Of a DNA stretch of 64,000 nt, positions 52,078-61,475 are shown one piece after another (position 1 is the stretch's first letter; each line of letters starts with the position of its first letter). The notes below the pieces were generated by a model. That model did no database searches and had not been told where the DNA came from. It worked only from the letters and a program-made list of their open reading frames with translations. The position numbers and the translations under genes were made by a program. Location: assembly GCF_027563345.1 (NCBI RefSeq), contig NZ_JAMKBK010000011.1. The stretch is one strand, 5' to 3'. This DNA comes from Psychrobacillus psychrodurans. Its GTDB lineage: Bacteria; Bacillota; Bacilli; Bacillales_A; Planococcaceae.

Positions 52078-53250
52078 TTAATGGTGTTTTGTAAATGATT
52101 GCTGATTCCGCAACTGGTAAAGTGCTTTATCAAGCATCTGTTTATTCTTTTCTGTAATTTCTACTTTACGGGGAATAGGTTCGTAAAGTGGCTCCGGGTC
52201 TAACCAAGTAGGGATGAGTGGGATAGGTGACTCTATAGACCATTTATCTAACCAGTTCTTTGGTAACTCACCTACTGGAAGTTGAATGTCATTCATCACC
52301 ATCCATACATAGGACCATGCACGCGGTACTACTCTCCATATATCATAACCCCCACCACCAACTGCAATCCACTTACCATCGCAAAATTCATGGGCAAGCT
52401 CATGAGCTAGTTTCGGAATCTCTTGATAGATTTTCATCGTACCATATAGATGGGTAAGTGGATCAAAATAATGGGCATCAGCACCATTTTGGCTTAGAAT
52501 AACATCAGGTTTAAAGGCTTCCACAATTTCTCGAAAGCTTGTCCGATAAATTTCTAAGAAGGAATCATCTTCCGTAAAAGCATCTATTGGAAAATTAAAG
52601 GAGGTACCATAACCTTCTCCAGATCCTCTTTCGGTTATATTCCCAGTACCTGGGAATAAATATCTTCCTGTTTCATGAATAGAAATGGTACACACATTAG
52701 GATCATCGTAAAAACTCCATTGAACTCCATCGCCGTGGTGGGCATCTGTATCTATGTAAAGTACACGTGCATTATACTTTTCTTGCATATACTTAATAGC
52801 AACAGAGCTATCATTATATACACAAAAACCAGATGCACGTCCTCTGAAACCGTGATGAAGACCGCCACCTAAATTCACTGCATGAGAAGATTTCCCTTCC
52901 ATCACATAGTCAACTGCGGTCAAAGTGCCTCCGACTAGAGTTGCACTTGCTTCATGCATATCTGGAAAGATAGGGGTATCCTCCGTGCCAATACCATAAC
53001 TTTCATATTTAGTGCTATCTGCGTTTTCCTTGCTCGCTTCTTTTACTATCTTAATATAGTTTGCATCATGTACGAGAAGTAGTTCCTCGTCTGTAGCCAT
53101 CCTAGGAGGGACTATTTCAGATAAAGATAAAGCATTAATTTCTTTTAGTAGATCAACAGTTAATGTTAATCTTTTTTGATTGAATGGATGAGTATCCGAA
53201 AACTTGTAGCCTAGCTGGTCCTCGGAAAAGACAAATACAGCATTTTTCAT
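52078..53250 (-). CDS. acuC: Acetoin utilization protein AcuC (histone deacetylase-like)
   Basis: 390 residues from the ATG at 53250, which overlaps the acuB stop (ATGA); the frame is open to 53277 inside acuB. Zinc-hydrolase motifs are DTDAHHGDGVQWSFYDD and GGGYDIWRVVPRAW. In B. subtilis AcuC deacetylates acetyl-CoA synthetase and so reverses the action of AcuA. The target AcsA is encoded divergently next door. Confidence 0.94.
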   Translation of the reverse strand: MKNAVFVFSEDQLGYKFSDTHPFNQKRLTLTVDLLKEINALSLSEIVPPRMATDEELLLVHDANYIKIVKEASKENADSTKYESYGIGTEDTPIFPDMHEASATLVGGTLTAVDYVMEGKSSHAVNLGGGLHHGFRGRASGFCVYNDSSVAIKYMQEKYNARVLYIDTDAHHGDGVQWSFYDDPNVCTISIHETGRYLFPGTGNITERGSGEGYGTSFNFPIDAFTEDDSFLEIYRTSFREIVEAFKPDVILSQNGADAHYFDPLTHLYGTMKIYQEIPKLAHELAHEFCDGKWIAVGGGGYDIWRVVPRAWSYVWMVMNDIQLPVGELPKNWLDKWSIESPIPLIPTWLDPEPLYEPIPRKVEITEKNKQMLDKALYQLRNQQSFTKHH

Positions 53251-53894
53251 AGCCCTAGTCCCGGATGATTTGGCCATAGAACCTCGTATCCCTCGTCTCG
53301 AATAGCTTCAATAAGTACAAGAGGGTTTATAGTCTTTACACGGAGCACTAAGATTTTATAATCACTTTTATCTTTATCAGGATAAACTAACACACTTAAC
53401 ACATTAACTTTTTGATCGTGAAAAACTTTTGAAACGCCGAATAGAACTCCAGGCTTGTTAGGAACACGAATTTCAATTTGAGATCCTGGCTGATGAACAC
53501 CTGTTAGTTCGATAAATTTGTAGAGCAAATCGGATTCGGTGATCATTCCTACAAGTTTTCCATGTGATACTATTGGTAAACAACCAATTCGATTATCATA
53601 AAATATACTGGCTGTTTCCTCTACAAAATCTAGAGGATGACCCGTTATCGGATTTTTGGTCATAATTTCTTCTAATTTTCTATTATATATTTCTGGATCT
53701 GATACATTTTGTAGTGTAGAAGGAGTTGCTTCTTTTAAATCTCGATCTGTCACGACTCCAAGTACTTGTCGTTTGTCATTAATAATTGGTAAATGACGTA
53801 TTTTTTTCTCTTTGAGTAATTGTAATGCATCATTTATCGTGTGTCCTGGTGTTAAACTGGGGACGGATGTATTCATAATTTGTTCAACTAGCAT
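53247..53894 (-). CDS. acuB: Acetoin utilization protein AcuB (CBS-ACT protein)
   Basis: 215 residues. Two CBS domains (about 1-60 and 75-130, ending VLGVVTDRDL and LVGMITESDL) are followed by an ACT-like domain (about 137-206, IEIRVPNKPGVLFGVSKVF). It probably binds adenine nucleotides and amino acids to tune the acetylation switch; its exact role is not known. RBS AAAGGAG. It lies between acuA (38 bases upstream) and acuC (overlapping). Confidence 0.93.
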   Translation of the reverse strand: MLVEQIMNTSVPSLTPGHTINDALQLLKEKKIRHLPIINDKRQVLGVVTDRDLKEATPSTLQNVSDPEIYNRKLEEIMTKNPITGHPLDFVEETASIFYDNRIGCLPIVSHGKLVGMITESDLLYKFIELTGVHQPGSQIEIRVPNKPGVLFGVSKVFHDQKVNVLSVLVYPDKDKSDYKILVLRVKTINPLVLIEAIRDEGYEVLWPNHPGLGL

Positions 53895-53932
53895 GTTAAA
53901 TTAACTCCTTTTGTTAGAAAGTTAGTCATTGA

Positions 53933-54565
53933 TTAATACATAAAGCGATTCATAAAACGTAATTGGTCAAATTGCTGGATGGATTCAGTGTCTACTCTGC
54001 TACCAATCTTGGCCATTAAACAATTGGCAGGGTGGGAGCTAATCTCAGGATCGTCTGTTGCAAAATACTCAAGTCCACCTGCTTGCATCATCTTTTCCAT
54101 GACTTTTCTGTATTCCCAAACGTTTAAACCGGTGCCTTTTAAATCCCAGTGCCAGTAATACTCTGTCGTAATCGTAATATAATCTTCCATTGCATTATCC
54201 ATCATCGATACACGGAGGAGTGTTTTTCCAACTCCAGTGCCCCTGAATTTTGGTATTACCTCTATTGCGCCTAACTCTATCAAATTTTCCATATTCCCTT
54301 GCGACCATCTCTCTAAAGGGTCTGGGTGCAAGTATGTACAATACCCTACAATTGTCTCTTGATCTCGCACAATAATTATTCTGCCTTCAGGCAACTTAGC
54401 AATTTCAATAATTGCTTTATGCTGCTGTGAGGGTGCACGAAAAGCAACTAAATCCTCGTGGAATTGTAACCTGGCAATTTCCTCGGAAGGAATAGGACCT
54501 TCAATAACGACAGTGCCATGTATTGTTTCTTTTTGCACTGCATTATACGTCTTAGAATGAATCAC
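53933..54565 (-). CDS. acuA: Protein acetyltransferase AcuA
   Basis: 210 residues, GNAT fold. It starts at GTG 54565 with AAGGTGG 7 bases upstream. The acetyl-CoA region is AIEVIPKFRGTGVGKTLLRVSM (RGTGVG). In B. subtilis AcuA acetylates a lysine of AcsA and switches it off. It heads acuABC, read divergently from acsA; both probably answer to CcpA. Confidence 0.94.
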   Translation of the reverse strand: MIHSKTYNAVQKETIHGTVVIEGPIPSEEIARLQFHEDLVAFRAPSQQHKAIIEIAKLPEGRIIIVRDQETIVGYCTYLHPDPLERWSQGNMENLIELGAIEVIPKFRGTGVGKTLLRVSMMDNAMEDYITITTEYYWHWDLKGTGLNVWEYRKVMEKMMQAGGLEYFATDDPEISSHPANCLMAKIGSRVDTESIQQFDQLRFMNRFMY

Positions 54566-54603
54566 GGATGCACCACCTTATAACATAATTGTAATTGTAT
54601 TTA

Positions 54604-54638
54604 TTATACATGATTTTAATTAGAGAAAGCGATTAGCT
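54604..54638 (-). promoter_or_regulatory. acuA promoter with a weak cre-like site
   Basis: A TATAAT (-10) for acuA lies on the minus strand at 54609-54604. AGAAAGCGATTAGC (54625-54638) resembles a cre with mismatches at the outer positions and overlaps the -35 region. CcpA control of acuABC and acsA is established in B. subtilis; here the site itself is only a candidate. Confidence 0.4.
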
Positions 54639-54738
54639 CTATTATTTTAGTTAAACATTCTAAAGAGTAAAAATATTAGCAAAAATGCGAAAAAGTATTG
54701 TAGAATGAAATAGTATAGTTATAGAAAGGGTGAATAGG

Positions 54739-56457
54739 ATGAAGATTGAAACATTACAAGTTGTTCAAGGGGATTTCCAGTTAAGTAATTATGATGAAAC
54801 TGCAAAAAACTTTAAATGGGAAGATGCAGAAAAAGAATTCTCGTGGTATAAAACTGGAAAAGTGAATATGGCGTATGAAGCAATTGATCGTCATGCAGAA
54901 ACTGATAAGAAGGATAAAGTAGCACTTCATTATCAAGATGCAGAGCGTAAAGAATCTTATACATTCGGTGAAATGAAAAAATGGACGGATAAAGCTGCTA
55001 ACGTATATGTAAACCATTCGAATTTGTCAAAAGGGGATCGTCTCTTTATTTTCATGCCAAGATCGCCTGAGCTATATTTTGCTCTGCTTGGTGCTACAAA
55101 ATTAGGCTTAATAGTGGGTCCCCTTTTTGAAGCGTTCATGGAAGGTGCTGTTTACGATCGTTTATTGGATAGTGAAGCAAAAGCAATTGTCACAACACCA
55201 GAATTATTAAATAGAATTCCGTTGGATAAATTACCTAATCTAGAGACAGTCTTTATAGTAGGAGAAAATGTAGAGGAATCCGATAAGTTTATCGATTTCA
55301 AAACAGCATTACATAATGCCTCAGAATCCTTTGAAATTAGGTGGGTTGATAAAGAGGATGGTCTAATCTTACATTATACATCTGGTTCTACAGGTAAACC
55401 GAAAGGTATTTTACATGCTCACTATGCAATGGTGCAGCATTACCAATCGATGAAATGGGTTATGGATATTAGAGAAGACGATATCTATTGGTGTACAGCA
55501 GATCCAGGCTGGGTGACTGGAACATCTTATGGAATATTTGGTCCTTGGCTAACAGGGACTACATCACTTATTCTAGGGGGTAGATTCTCACCAGATGCTT
55601 GGTATAATGCCATAGAGGAATACGGAGTTACTGTTTGGTACAGTGCCCCAACGGCATTCCGTATGCTGATGGGCGCAGGAGATGCCATTGTCCAACAACA
55701 CAATCTATCGTCACTTCGTCATGTGTTATCGGTTGGGGAACCCTTAAACCCAGAGGTGATCAAATGGGGAATGCAAGTGTTTAATAAACGTATCCATGAT
55801 ACATGGTGGATGACCGAAACTGGTGCACAGATGATTTGTAACTATGGCTGCTTACCTATTAAACCAGGGTCCATGGGTAAACCATTACCTGGAATTGAAG
55901 CAGCTATAATAGATAATCAAGGTGCTGTGGTACCGCCTTATACAATGGGAAATCTAGCACTTAAAAAGGGTTGGCCATCTATGATGCGCCAGGTGTGGAA
56001 CAACAAAGAGAAATTCGAGTCTTATTTTATAAATGATGAATGGTACTTCTCAGGAGATTCAGCATACATGGATGAGGAAGGTTATTTTTGGTTCCAAGGT
56101 CGAGTGGATGACGTAATTATGACTTCAGGCGAACGTGTTGGACCATTTGAAGTGGAAAGCAAATTACTGGAACATCCAGCTATTCTAGAAGCAGGAGTTA
56201 TAGGAAAACCAGATCCTGTTCGAGGTGAAATCATTAAAGCATTTGTTGCATTAAACGAAGGATATGAACCATCTGACGAACTTATAACAGATATTCAGCA
56301 ATTTGTAAAAAAAGGCCTTGCAGCACATGCAGCACCTAGAGAAATCGAATTCAAAGATAAACTTCCAAAAACAAGAAGTGGTAAAATCATGCGCCGCGTA
56401 TTAAAAGCTTGGGAGTTAAAGCTGCCAACAGGCGATTTATCTACCATGGAAGATTAA
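54739..56457 (+). CDS. acsA: Acetyl-CoA synthetase
   Basis: 572 residues from the ATG at 54739 (AAAGGGTG upstream; GTG 54730 overlaps it), the same length as B. subtilis AcsA. Adenylation motifs are YTSGSTGKPKG, WWMTETGAQM and GRVDDVIMTSGERVGP; the acetylatable lysine lies in PKTRSGKIMRR. It turns acetate into acetyl-CoA and is regulated by AcuA/AcuC opposite. Confidence 0.96.
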   Translation: MKIETLQVVQGDFQLSNYDETAKNFKWEDAEKEFSWYKTGKVNMAYEAIDRHAETDKKDKVALHYQDAERKESYTFGEMKKWTDKAANVYVNHSNLSKGDRLFIFMPRSPELYFALLGATKLGLIVGPLFEAFMEGAVYDRLLDSEAKAIVTTPELLNRIPLDKLPNLETVFIVGENVEESDKFIDFKTALHNASESFEIRWVDKEDGLILHYTSGSTGKPKGILHAHYAMVQHYQSMKWVMDIREDDIYWCTADPGWVTGTSYGIFGPWLTGTTSLILGGRFSPDAWYNAIEEYGVTVWYSAPTAFRMLMGAGDAIVQQHNLSSLRHVLSVGEPLNPEVIKWGMQVFNKRIHDTWWMTETGAQMICNYGCLPIKPGSMGKPLPGIEAAIIDNQGAVVPPYTMGNLALKKGWPSMMRQVWNNKEKFESYFINDEWYFSGDSAYMDEEGYFWFQGRVDDVIMTSGERVGPFEVESKLLEHPAILEAGVIGKPDPVRGEIIKAFVALNEGYEPSDELITDIQQFVKKGLAAHAAPREIEFKDKLPKTRSGKIMRRVLKAWELKLPTGDLSTMED

Positions 56458-56493
56458 TGGTCTAGGTGAATTAAAGAATTACGAAATATAAAA

Positions 56494-56529
56494 GTACAAA
56501 AGCATTGCGTTTAGCAATGCTTTTTGTAC
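56494..56529 (+). terminator. acsA terminator
   Basis: GTACAAAAGCATTGC-GTTTA-GCAATGCTTTTTGTAC; almost perfect stem containing its own T-run. Confidence 0.85.
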
Positions 56530-56555
56530 TTGATATAGGTAAGGAGGATAAGTTG

Positions 56556-56866
56556 GTGTATGGATTAGACAGAATGTTTTGGTTTGATTTATTTATCTTG
56601 CTAGTTATTGTCATATTACTTTTAACTTTATTTAATATTGTTATGAGAAAATGGCTAAAGGTAGAGAAAAAAGATTTTTTTCATATAACCATATGAATGC
56701 AAAACATAAAAAAATTGATTCTACGATAAGAATTGTATTTTTAGTTAGCATGATTCTTGGGTTATTTATTAATGTTAAGAGAGATCCGTTGGAAGGGTTT
56801 TGGTTTTTGGAAACCTGGTTCTTAATGATTATTTTTATAGTTGTGTCTGAAACATTTAGGGCCTGA
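56556..56866 (+). pseudogene. DUF4181-like membrane protein gene, frameshifted in a T-run
   Basis: AAGGAGG (56541-56547) serves a GTG at 56556. The first frame gives MVYGLDRMFWFDLFILLVIVILLLTLFNIV then MRKWLKVEKKDFF and stops soon after. One extra T in the T7 run near 56677 would join it to a second frame FSYNHMNAKHKKIDSTIRIVFLV that continues through another membrane helix to the TGA at 56866. The joined product, about 103 residues, has the DUF4181 look (RKWLKVEKKxFFSYNHxNxKHKKID). It is either a true mutation or a sequencing indel. Confidence 0.65.
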
Positions 56867-57118
56867 TGGAATGGATGCTTGCAGTAAACAAAAAAAATTA
56901 TATATTTACCATCAGTCAGTTAGTATTTGGTGTTATTTTGTTACTAACAGTTGTTAAGACTAATTTTCTTGGATTGATGTAAAAAAGATAGGAGAGAAAT
57001 CCAAGTAACATAAAAAACCATCTATCAGACTTATGATAGACGGTCATTAAAGAACTACAATTATAAAAATTATTGTATTTCGGATGGAAAATCGTCACGA
57101 ATTGACTCCATGTATTAT
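56867..57118. other. Spacer with the terminator of the SET-domain gene
   Basis: Minus-strand hairpin ACCGTCTATCA-TAAGTC-TGATAGATGGT followed by TTTTTTATG (57012-57044), which would end transcription of the gene at 57119. Nothing else recognised. Confidence 0.65.
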
Positions 57119-57496
57119 TTAATCCTGGTTAAACCACAGCTCATCTTTGTTATCAATCTCACCATTGTAATTAATGAGAATTTCATCTCCTGCTTTAATA
57201 TTTGTGTAAGCATAGAAGTCAAATGTGTGATTTTCAAAATTAATCTCATACATTGCATTCGGTTCATAGGAATGGTTAAACAACATTCCATAGCCAAGAA
57301 GGATAGCAGAATGATTTATTCCATATTCAAAAGCGTAATCTCCAAGTATAGTTTGCTCAATGTATTGATGCTGGTCGTTTGGATATGCAATGACAGGTGC
57401 TTCATGGAAAAGCTCTCCTTTTTTTATATCACATGTAGCAAATACCCCTCTATTGAATTCTCCATCACTTAATGGAGATGTTTTTACCTCAATCAT
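57119..57496 (-). CDS. SET-domain protein (putative protein-lysine methyltransferase)
   Basis: 125 residues from the ATG at 57496; a GTG at 57514 is an alternative and no strong ribosome binding site decides. It is almost only a SET domain: RGVFATCDIKKGELF (16-30), the SAM-binding GYGMLFNHSYEPNA (68-81) and the terminal GDEILINYN (103-111) with its tyrosine. No post-SET cysteines are present. SAM-dependent lysine methylation is the family role; bacterial targets are largely unknown. A terminator follows at 57012. Confidence 0.85.
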   Translation of the reverse strand: MIEVKTSPLSDGEFNRGVFATCDIKKGELFHEAPVIAYPNDQHQYIEQTILGDYAFEYGINHSAILLGYGMLFNHSYEPNAMYEINFENHTFDFYAYTNIKAGDEILINYNGEIDNKDELWFNQD

Positions 57497-57664
57497 GTTT
57501 ATTCGCCTACTCACTTTTAAAATATTCTTTCTAACTGTAACATTAATTTGAACATTATGCTCCTTTTATTTTGGTGTAACATCATTGCGTAATAATAGTT
57601 GGCCATTTAATGGAACAAGAAAGACCTGGCAAAAAGACGCCAGTTCCTCATAGAACAGAAAACT

Positions 57665-57800
57665 AGATATGCCGTTGGTTTACACTACGAGCGGATGCTT
57701 TCCGTGGGCATGGCTTCAGCCGCTTCACTCAGTCCAGGGTCTTCAGCTCGTGCTGTTCCCATTGAAGTTGCCGCCCTACGATCCTATCAACAATGGTCAT
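57665..57800 (-). repeat. GC-rich interspersed repeat (minus orientation)
   Basis: Read on the minus strand: GTTGATAGGATCGTAGGGCGG at the start, GGGAACAGCACGAG in the middle, GAAGCCATGCCCACGGAAAG and GCATCCGCTCGTAGTG at the end. Same layout as 46968-47155, without the hairpin core. Confidence 0.65.
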
Positions 57801-57954
57801 TTTAAAAAACAGATAATTGAAAACAGTATCTGCTTATTAAACAAGGATTACATTATAAAAACGTCAGGATGAAGTTAATGCAATTATTTAGGAAATCTTA
57901 TCATCTAAGCTATTTGCTTTGCCCAATCACCTAGTGGTGTAATACTCATTAAAT

Positions 57955-58080
57955 TGATTGTAGTGGAATGTGGCGACTCCAGCGGGATATCCAAGAAAGT
58001 CGTGACCCCCAAGAGCGTAGCGAACGAGGAGGCTCGGTTTCGCTGGCGGAAAGCGTCCACATGAAACGGCAATCAGTAGG
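57955..58080 (+). repeat. GC-rich interspersed repeat
   Basis: GATTGTAGTGGAATGTGGCG, ACTCCAGCGGGA, GAACGAGGAGGCTCGG, GGCGGAAAGCGTCCACATG and CAATCAG in that order. It faces the copy at 57665-57800 with about 155 bases between, forming an inverted pair. Confidence 0.65.
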
Positions 58081-58145
58081 ATTATTCATCTTTTATTGTT
58101 CCATCAACCCAGTATTCCTGGAAATTTTTTATACTTTCTTATTCC

Positions 58146-58183
58146 TCAAAAAGAGCCCAATTCTAAATCGAATTAGGGCTCTT
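58146..58183 (-). terminator. PBP gene terminator
   Basis: Minus strand AAGAGCCCTAATTC-GATTTA-GAATTGGGCTCTT followed by TTTTGAGG. Confidence 0.9.
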
Positions 58184-58205
58184 CTATGTTTCATTTATAC
58201 TATTA

Positions 58206-61133
58206 TTACACGCCCTCATCAGGAGAAGTCGGTTCTTCCTCTACGGGAGGGGTAACAGGTTCTTCTTCAATAGGTGGTGTAACTGGATCTACAACAGGAG
58301 GTGTAACTGGATCCTCCTCATTCTCTTCAGGTGTTGTAGGAGGTATTACTTGTTCAGGTGGTTCTGCAGCTTCTATGGAAACTATATTAGATGCTCCAGA
58401 TTCTAATCCAGTAATATCGACAGCAACAGCAATAAATTGACCAGCTCGATTAACAGAAAAACTATTTTCTGCTGCCTCTTTGGTAGAAGAAAGTAGTACT
58501 CTTTGTCCATTTACGACTTCATACACTCGATATCCCACAACATCCCCAGAAGTAGACTTAGACCATGTCATAGTACCACTAGTCATTGTAGCAGTGACAG
58601 CAGCTGGTGGGCTTCCGTCAGCATTAAATACTTCCTCCGAAACAACATTCCCTCCAAAGGCCGATTTTGTAGGGAATAACTTAGAAGCGTTGCCTCCAAA
58701 TTTACCAAGCATACGCTTGATAAAGTCTTCGTTTACTCCGTAGCCACCACTTACAACAAATTCGCTTGGTGTGTTATCAAGCGCACGATATCTGTTTCCG
58801 TTAATCTCAACGTAAGATGAAGAGATTAAACTATCATCTTTTGCAGTTGGTAATAAGACAGCCGCGTTAAATAAATCAGACTTTACTAAACCTGCTTGAG
58901 AACATGCATCTGAGACCGCTAATCCCGAAATTCCACAGAATGATCTAGTAACGACTCCCTCAGGTGCCGTAAAGTTAGCAGAGGCATCTACTAATTCAGG
59001 ATTCACATCATACATGGCATTCATCATATTAGACCAGAACATATTGATACGCACACTAGGGTGATTGTAGCGATTATTCATATAATATAATGTTTGTGTA
59101 TCATCTCCATAACCTAACCAAACTCCTAAAGAAATATTTGGGTTATAGCCTACTAGCCATGAATCATTATGATTTTGTGTTGTACCCGTTTTTGCTCCGA
59201 AATCAGATTGAAATTTCAATCTAGAGTTTGCTAATTTTGCAGTCCCCTCGGACAATACATCTCTTAACATATCGGTAATAATATATGAAGTAGCGCTACT
59301 AAACACGGGTACAGCTTCCACTTCATGCTGATAAATTACATTGCCGTCTACATCTTCTATTTTTTCAATCATATATGCATCGATAAATTGACCATTGTTT
59401 CCAAACGTACCAAAGGCATTTGTATTTTCCTCGAGTGTTGCACCATTTGTCATTCCACCAATAGAAAGGGCGTGATTGGCATACTCTGTTTCTTCAATAC
59501 TCTCAAAGCCCATTTTTGTTAAAAATTCAGTAGGTTTACGATCCATTATTAAATCGTATAAACGAATAGTTGATAAGTTTTGGGATGTTGTCAGAGCATC
59601 CCTAGCAGAAATAATACCTAGCTCCTGTGTAGTTGTATAGTTAGATGGTGATTTTGCCCAAGTGGTACTACTTAAATTGTCCAACTTCACGTCTACTAAA
59701 GGACTACCTGCACCTATTATCCCATATTCTATTGCTGGAGCATATACTAATAAGGGTTTAATCGTAGAACCAATTGGTCTGATACCTTGTGTAGAGTAGT
59801 TTACTTTATCAAGTTTATGATCTCTTCCTCCTAAGAAAGAAAGAATCTTCCCTGTTCCATTTTCTATTAACATCCCGCCAACTTGAACAGGGAAGTCTTT
59901 TACAATGGTCTCACCGGAATCTGGATCTTTCACTTCTTTTTGGAAAGTATGTCCATAAAACTCGAATTCATCTCTCACTTTTAACATAGCCTCATACATG
60001 TCTTTATTAATAGTGGTGTGAATGCGATAACCATCTGTGCTAATAGAACGTTGTGCTAAAATATCGTATTTTTCATATAGTTTTTTCTCTTTATCTAATC
60101 TAGCAGGATCAATTGAGTCTGCCTCAGCAAATTTATCTCTTAATATATCTTTAACCCTATTTTCAATTTCGTAAGTCAACCAAGGGTATTTATCCTCTGC
60201 AACAATTTCTGGCTGTCTAAAATCTTTTGTAATATCATAGCTTACCGCATTATTGTATTCTTCATCTGTAATATAACCAGTTTCATTCATACGGAATAAC
60301 ACAGTTTTCATCCGTTCAATACCAAGTTGTAGGGCTTCTCCTTCTTTAAGTTCACCGCCTTGTCGAAATGGTGTATATGCAAATGGAGCTTGTGGAATAC
60401 CCGCTATGTATGCCGCTTGGGGTAAAGTAAGATCTTTTGCTTTTAAATTGAATATTCCATTTGCCGCTGTTTCTATCCCTGCAATGTTTCTCCCATTAGA
60501 GTTCCGTCCATAAGGGATAATATTTAAATATGATTCTAGTATTTCATCTTTGTTCATAAAGTGTTCTAAACGCATAGCTAATAGGATCTCTTTAGCTTTA
60601 CGTTCGTAAGAAACTTCGTTTGTTAAAATTTGATTTTTGATCAATTGTTGGGTTAGTGTTGATCCACCAGTTTGTGTATCTGAGTTAGATACATCTTGAA
60701 GTAATCCGCGGAATATTGCTTTTGGTACAATGCCATTATGTACTTCAAAATACTCATCCTCAGTAGCAAGTACTGCATCAATTACATGAGGAGATACCTC
60801 TGATAACTTTGTTTCTGTTCGTTCCAAATCAGTACGTAATTTACCTAAATATACATCCCCGTCAAAATAGACTTCTGAAGTCTCATCATAATTGAATACA
60901 GCACTTCGCATTTCTTCCTTATCACGAAGAGGTTCTTCTTTTACTAATGAGGCAAAATATCCAGCGCCGACAGATACGCCGAATACTCCCATTGTCAGGA
61001 TTCCGACCATGAGAAGTAAACATAGATTCCATAAAACACCGGAAGATATTCTTAATCCCTTAGCCCATTTCGTGGACTCCCATACATCAAATTTATCTTT
61101 ATAATTCTGTATTTTTTCTAGCCATTTCTTCAT
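58206..61133 (-). CDS. Class A penicillin-binding protein (transglycosylase/transpeptidase)
   Basis: 975 residues. A membrane helix at about 33-62 is followed by the GT51 glycosyltransferase (catalytic Glu125 in ATEDEYF, GGSTLTQQ 156-163) and the transpeptidase with Ser456/Lys459 (STIK), SQN (517-519) and KTGT (648-651). Beyond it lies a fibronectin-III-like stretch (about 840-925) and an acidic, proline-rich tail with repeated DPVTPP/EPVTPP units to the end. It polymerises and crosslinks peptidoglycan outside the cell. RBS AGGGGGCG. Which PBP1-type orthologue it is, I cannot say. Confidence 0.94.
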   Translation of the reverse strand: MKKWLEKIQNYKDKFDVWESTKWAKGLRISSGVLWNLCLLLMVGILTMGVFGVSVGAGYFASLVKEEPLRDKEEMRSAVFNYDETSEVYFDGDVYLGKLRTDLERTETKLSEVSPHVIDAVLATEDEYFEVHNGIVPKAIFRGLLQDVSNSDTQTGGSTLTQQLIKNQILTNEVSYERKAKEILLAMRLEHFMNKDEILESYLNIIPYGRNSNGRNIAGIETAANGIFNLKAKDLTLPQAAYIAGIPQAPFAYTPFRQGGELKEGEALQLGIERMKTVLFRMNETGYITDEEYNNAVSYDITKDFRQPEIVAEDKYPWLTYEIENRVKDILRDKFAEADSIDPARLDKEKKLYEKYDILAQRSISTDGYRIHTTINKDMYEAMLKVRDEFEFYGHTFQKEVKDPDSGETIVKDFPVQVGGMLIENGTGKILSFLGGRDHKLDKVNYSTQGIRPIGSTIKPLLVYAPAIEYGIIGAGSPLVDVKLDNLSSTTWAKSPSNYTTTQELGIISARDALTTSQNLSTIRLYDLIMDRKPTEFLTKMGFESIEETEYANHALSIGGMTNGATLEENTNAFGTFGNNGQFIDAYMIEKIEDVDGNVIYQHEVEAVPVFSSATSYIITDMLRDVLSEGTAKLANSRLKFQSDFGAKTGTTQNHNDSWLVGYNPNISLGVWLGYGDDTQTLYYMNNRYNHPSVRINMFWSNMMNAMYDVNPELVDASANFTAPEGVVTRSFCGISGLAVSDACSQAGLVKSDLFNAAVLLPTAKDDSLISSSYVEINGNRYRALDNTPSEFVVSGGYGVNEDFIKRMLGKFGGNASKLFPTKSAFGGNVVSEEVFNADGSPPAAVTATMTSGTMTWSKSTSGDVVGYRVYEVVNGQRVLLSSTKEAAENSFSVNRAGQFIAVAVDITGLESGASNIVSIEAAEPPEQVIPPTTPEENEEDPVTPPVVDPVTPPIEEEPVTPPVEEEPTSPDEGV

Positions 61134-61196
61134 TCAGTTCTCGCCCCCTAAATCTTGAATTATTATACCATACGCACATATTGTTAGACATAGTTA

Positions 61197-61224
61197 TTGA
61201 CATCCAATGTAAATTAGGTAAAAT
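61197..61224 (+). promoter_or_regulatory. tyrS promoter
   Basis: TTGACA (61197-61202), a 16-base spacer and TAAAAT (61219-61224), just ahead of the T-box leader. Confidence 0.7.
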
Positions 61225-61229
61225 AGGTA

Positions 61230-61457
61230 TATATTTTAACGAAGAAAAGTCCGAAGTAGTATTTATGCATACTGTGAAGAGAGCTAGCGGTTGGTGAGAG
61301 CTAGTCAGTGTATAACAACGAATTACAGGCTTGGAGTTAAACGTACTCACAACGATACGGTGATTGAGGCGGAGGGAGTAATTCCTTCAAGCTGGGTGGT
61401 ACCGCGCTATCGATTAAGCGTCCCTGCATGATTATATATCATGTAGGGACTTTTTTA
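61230..61457 (+). ncRNA. T-box leader, tyrosine specifier (TAC)
   Basis: AGAGAGCTAGCGGTTGGTGAG (about 61279), specifier region GAATTACAGG with TAC at 61324-61326, T-box TGGGTGGTACCGCG (61393-61406) and terminator GTCCCTGCATGAT/ATCATGTAGGGAC (61420-61450) plus T6. Uncharged tRNA-Tyr should allow read-through into tyrS. Confidence 0.94.
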
Positions 61458-61475
61458 TTTTAAGGAGGAGATTAA

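Larger units (their letters stand above)
57497..58205. other. Repeat-rich region between the SET-domain and PBP genes
   Basis: 709 bases. It holds two copies of the GC-rich repeat in opposite orientation (57665-57800 minus, 57955-58080 plus) and the PBP terminator (58146-58183). Open frames inside the repeats have no start sites. Confidence 0.6.

Noticed and set aside
57110..57472. 120-residue plus-strand frame
   Set aside because: It is the antisense shadow of the SET-domain gene, whose motifs are clear.
57669..58255. Frames at 57669-57872 and 57968-58255
   Set aside because: Both lie in GC-rich repeats, and the second runs antisense into the PBP gene end.
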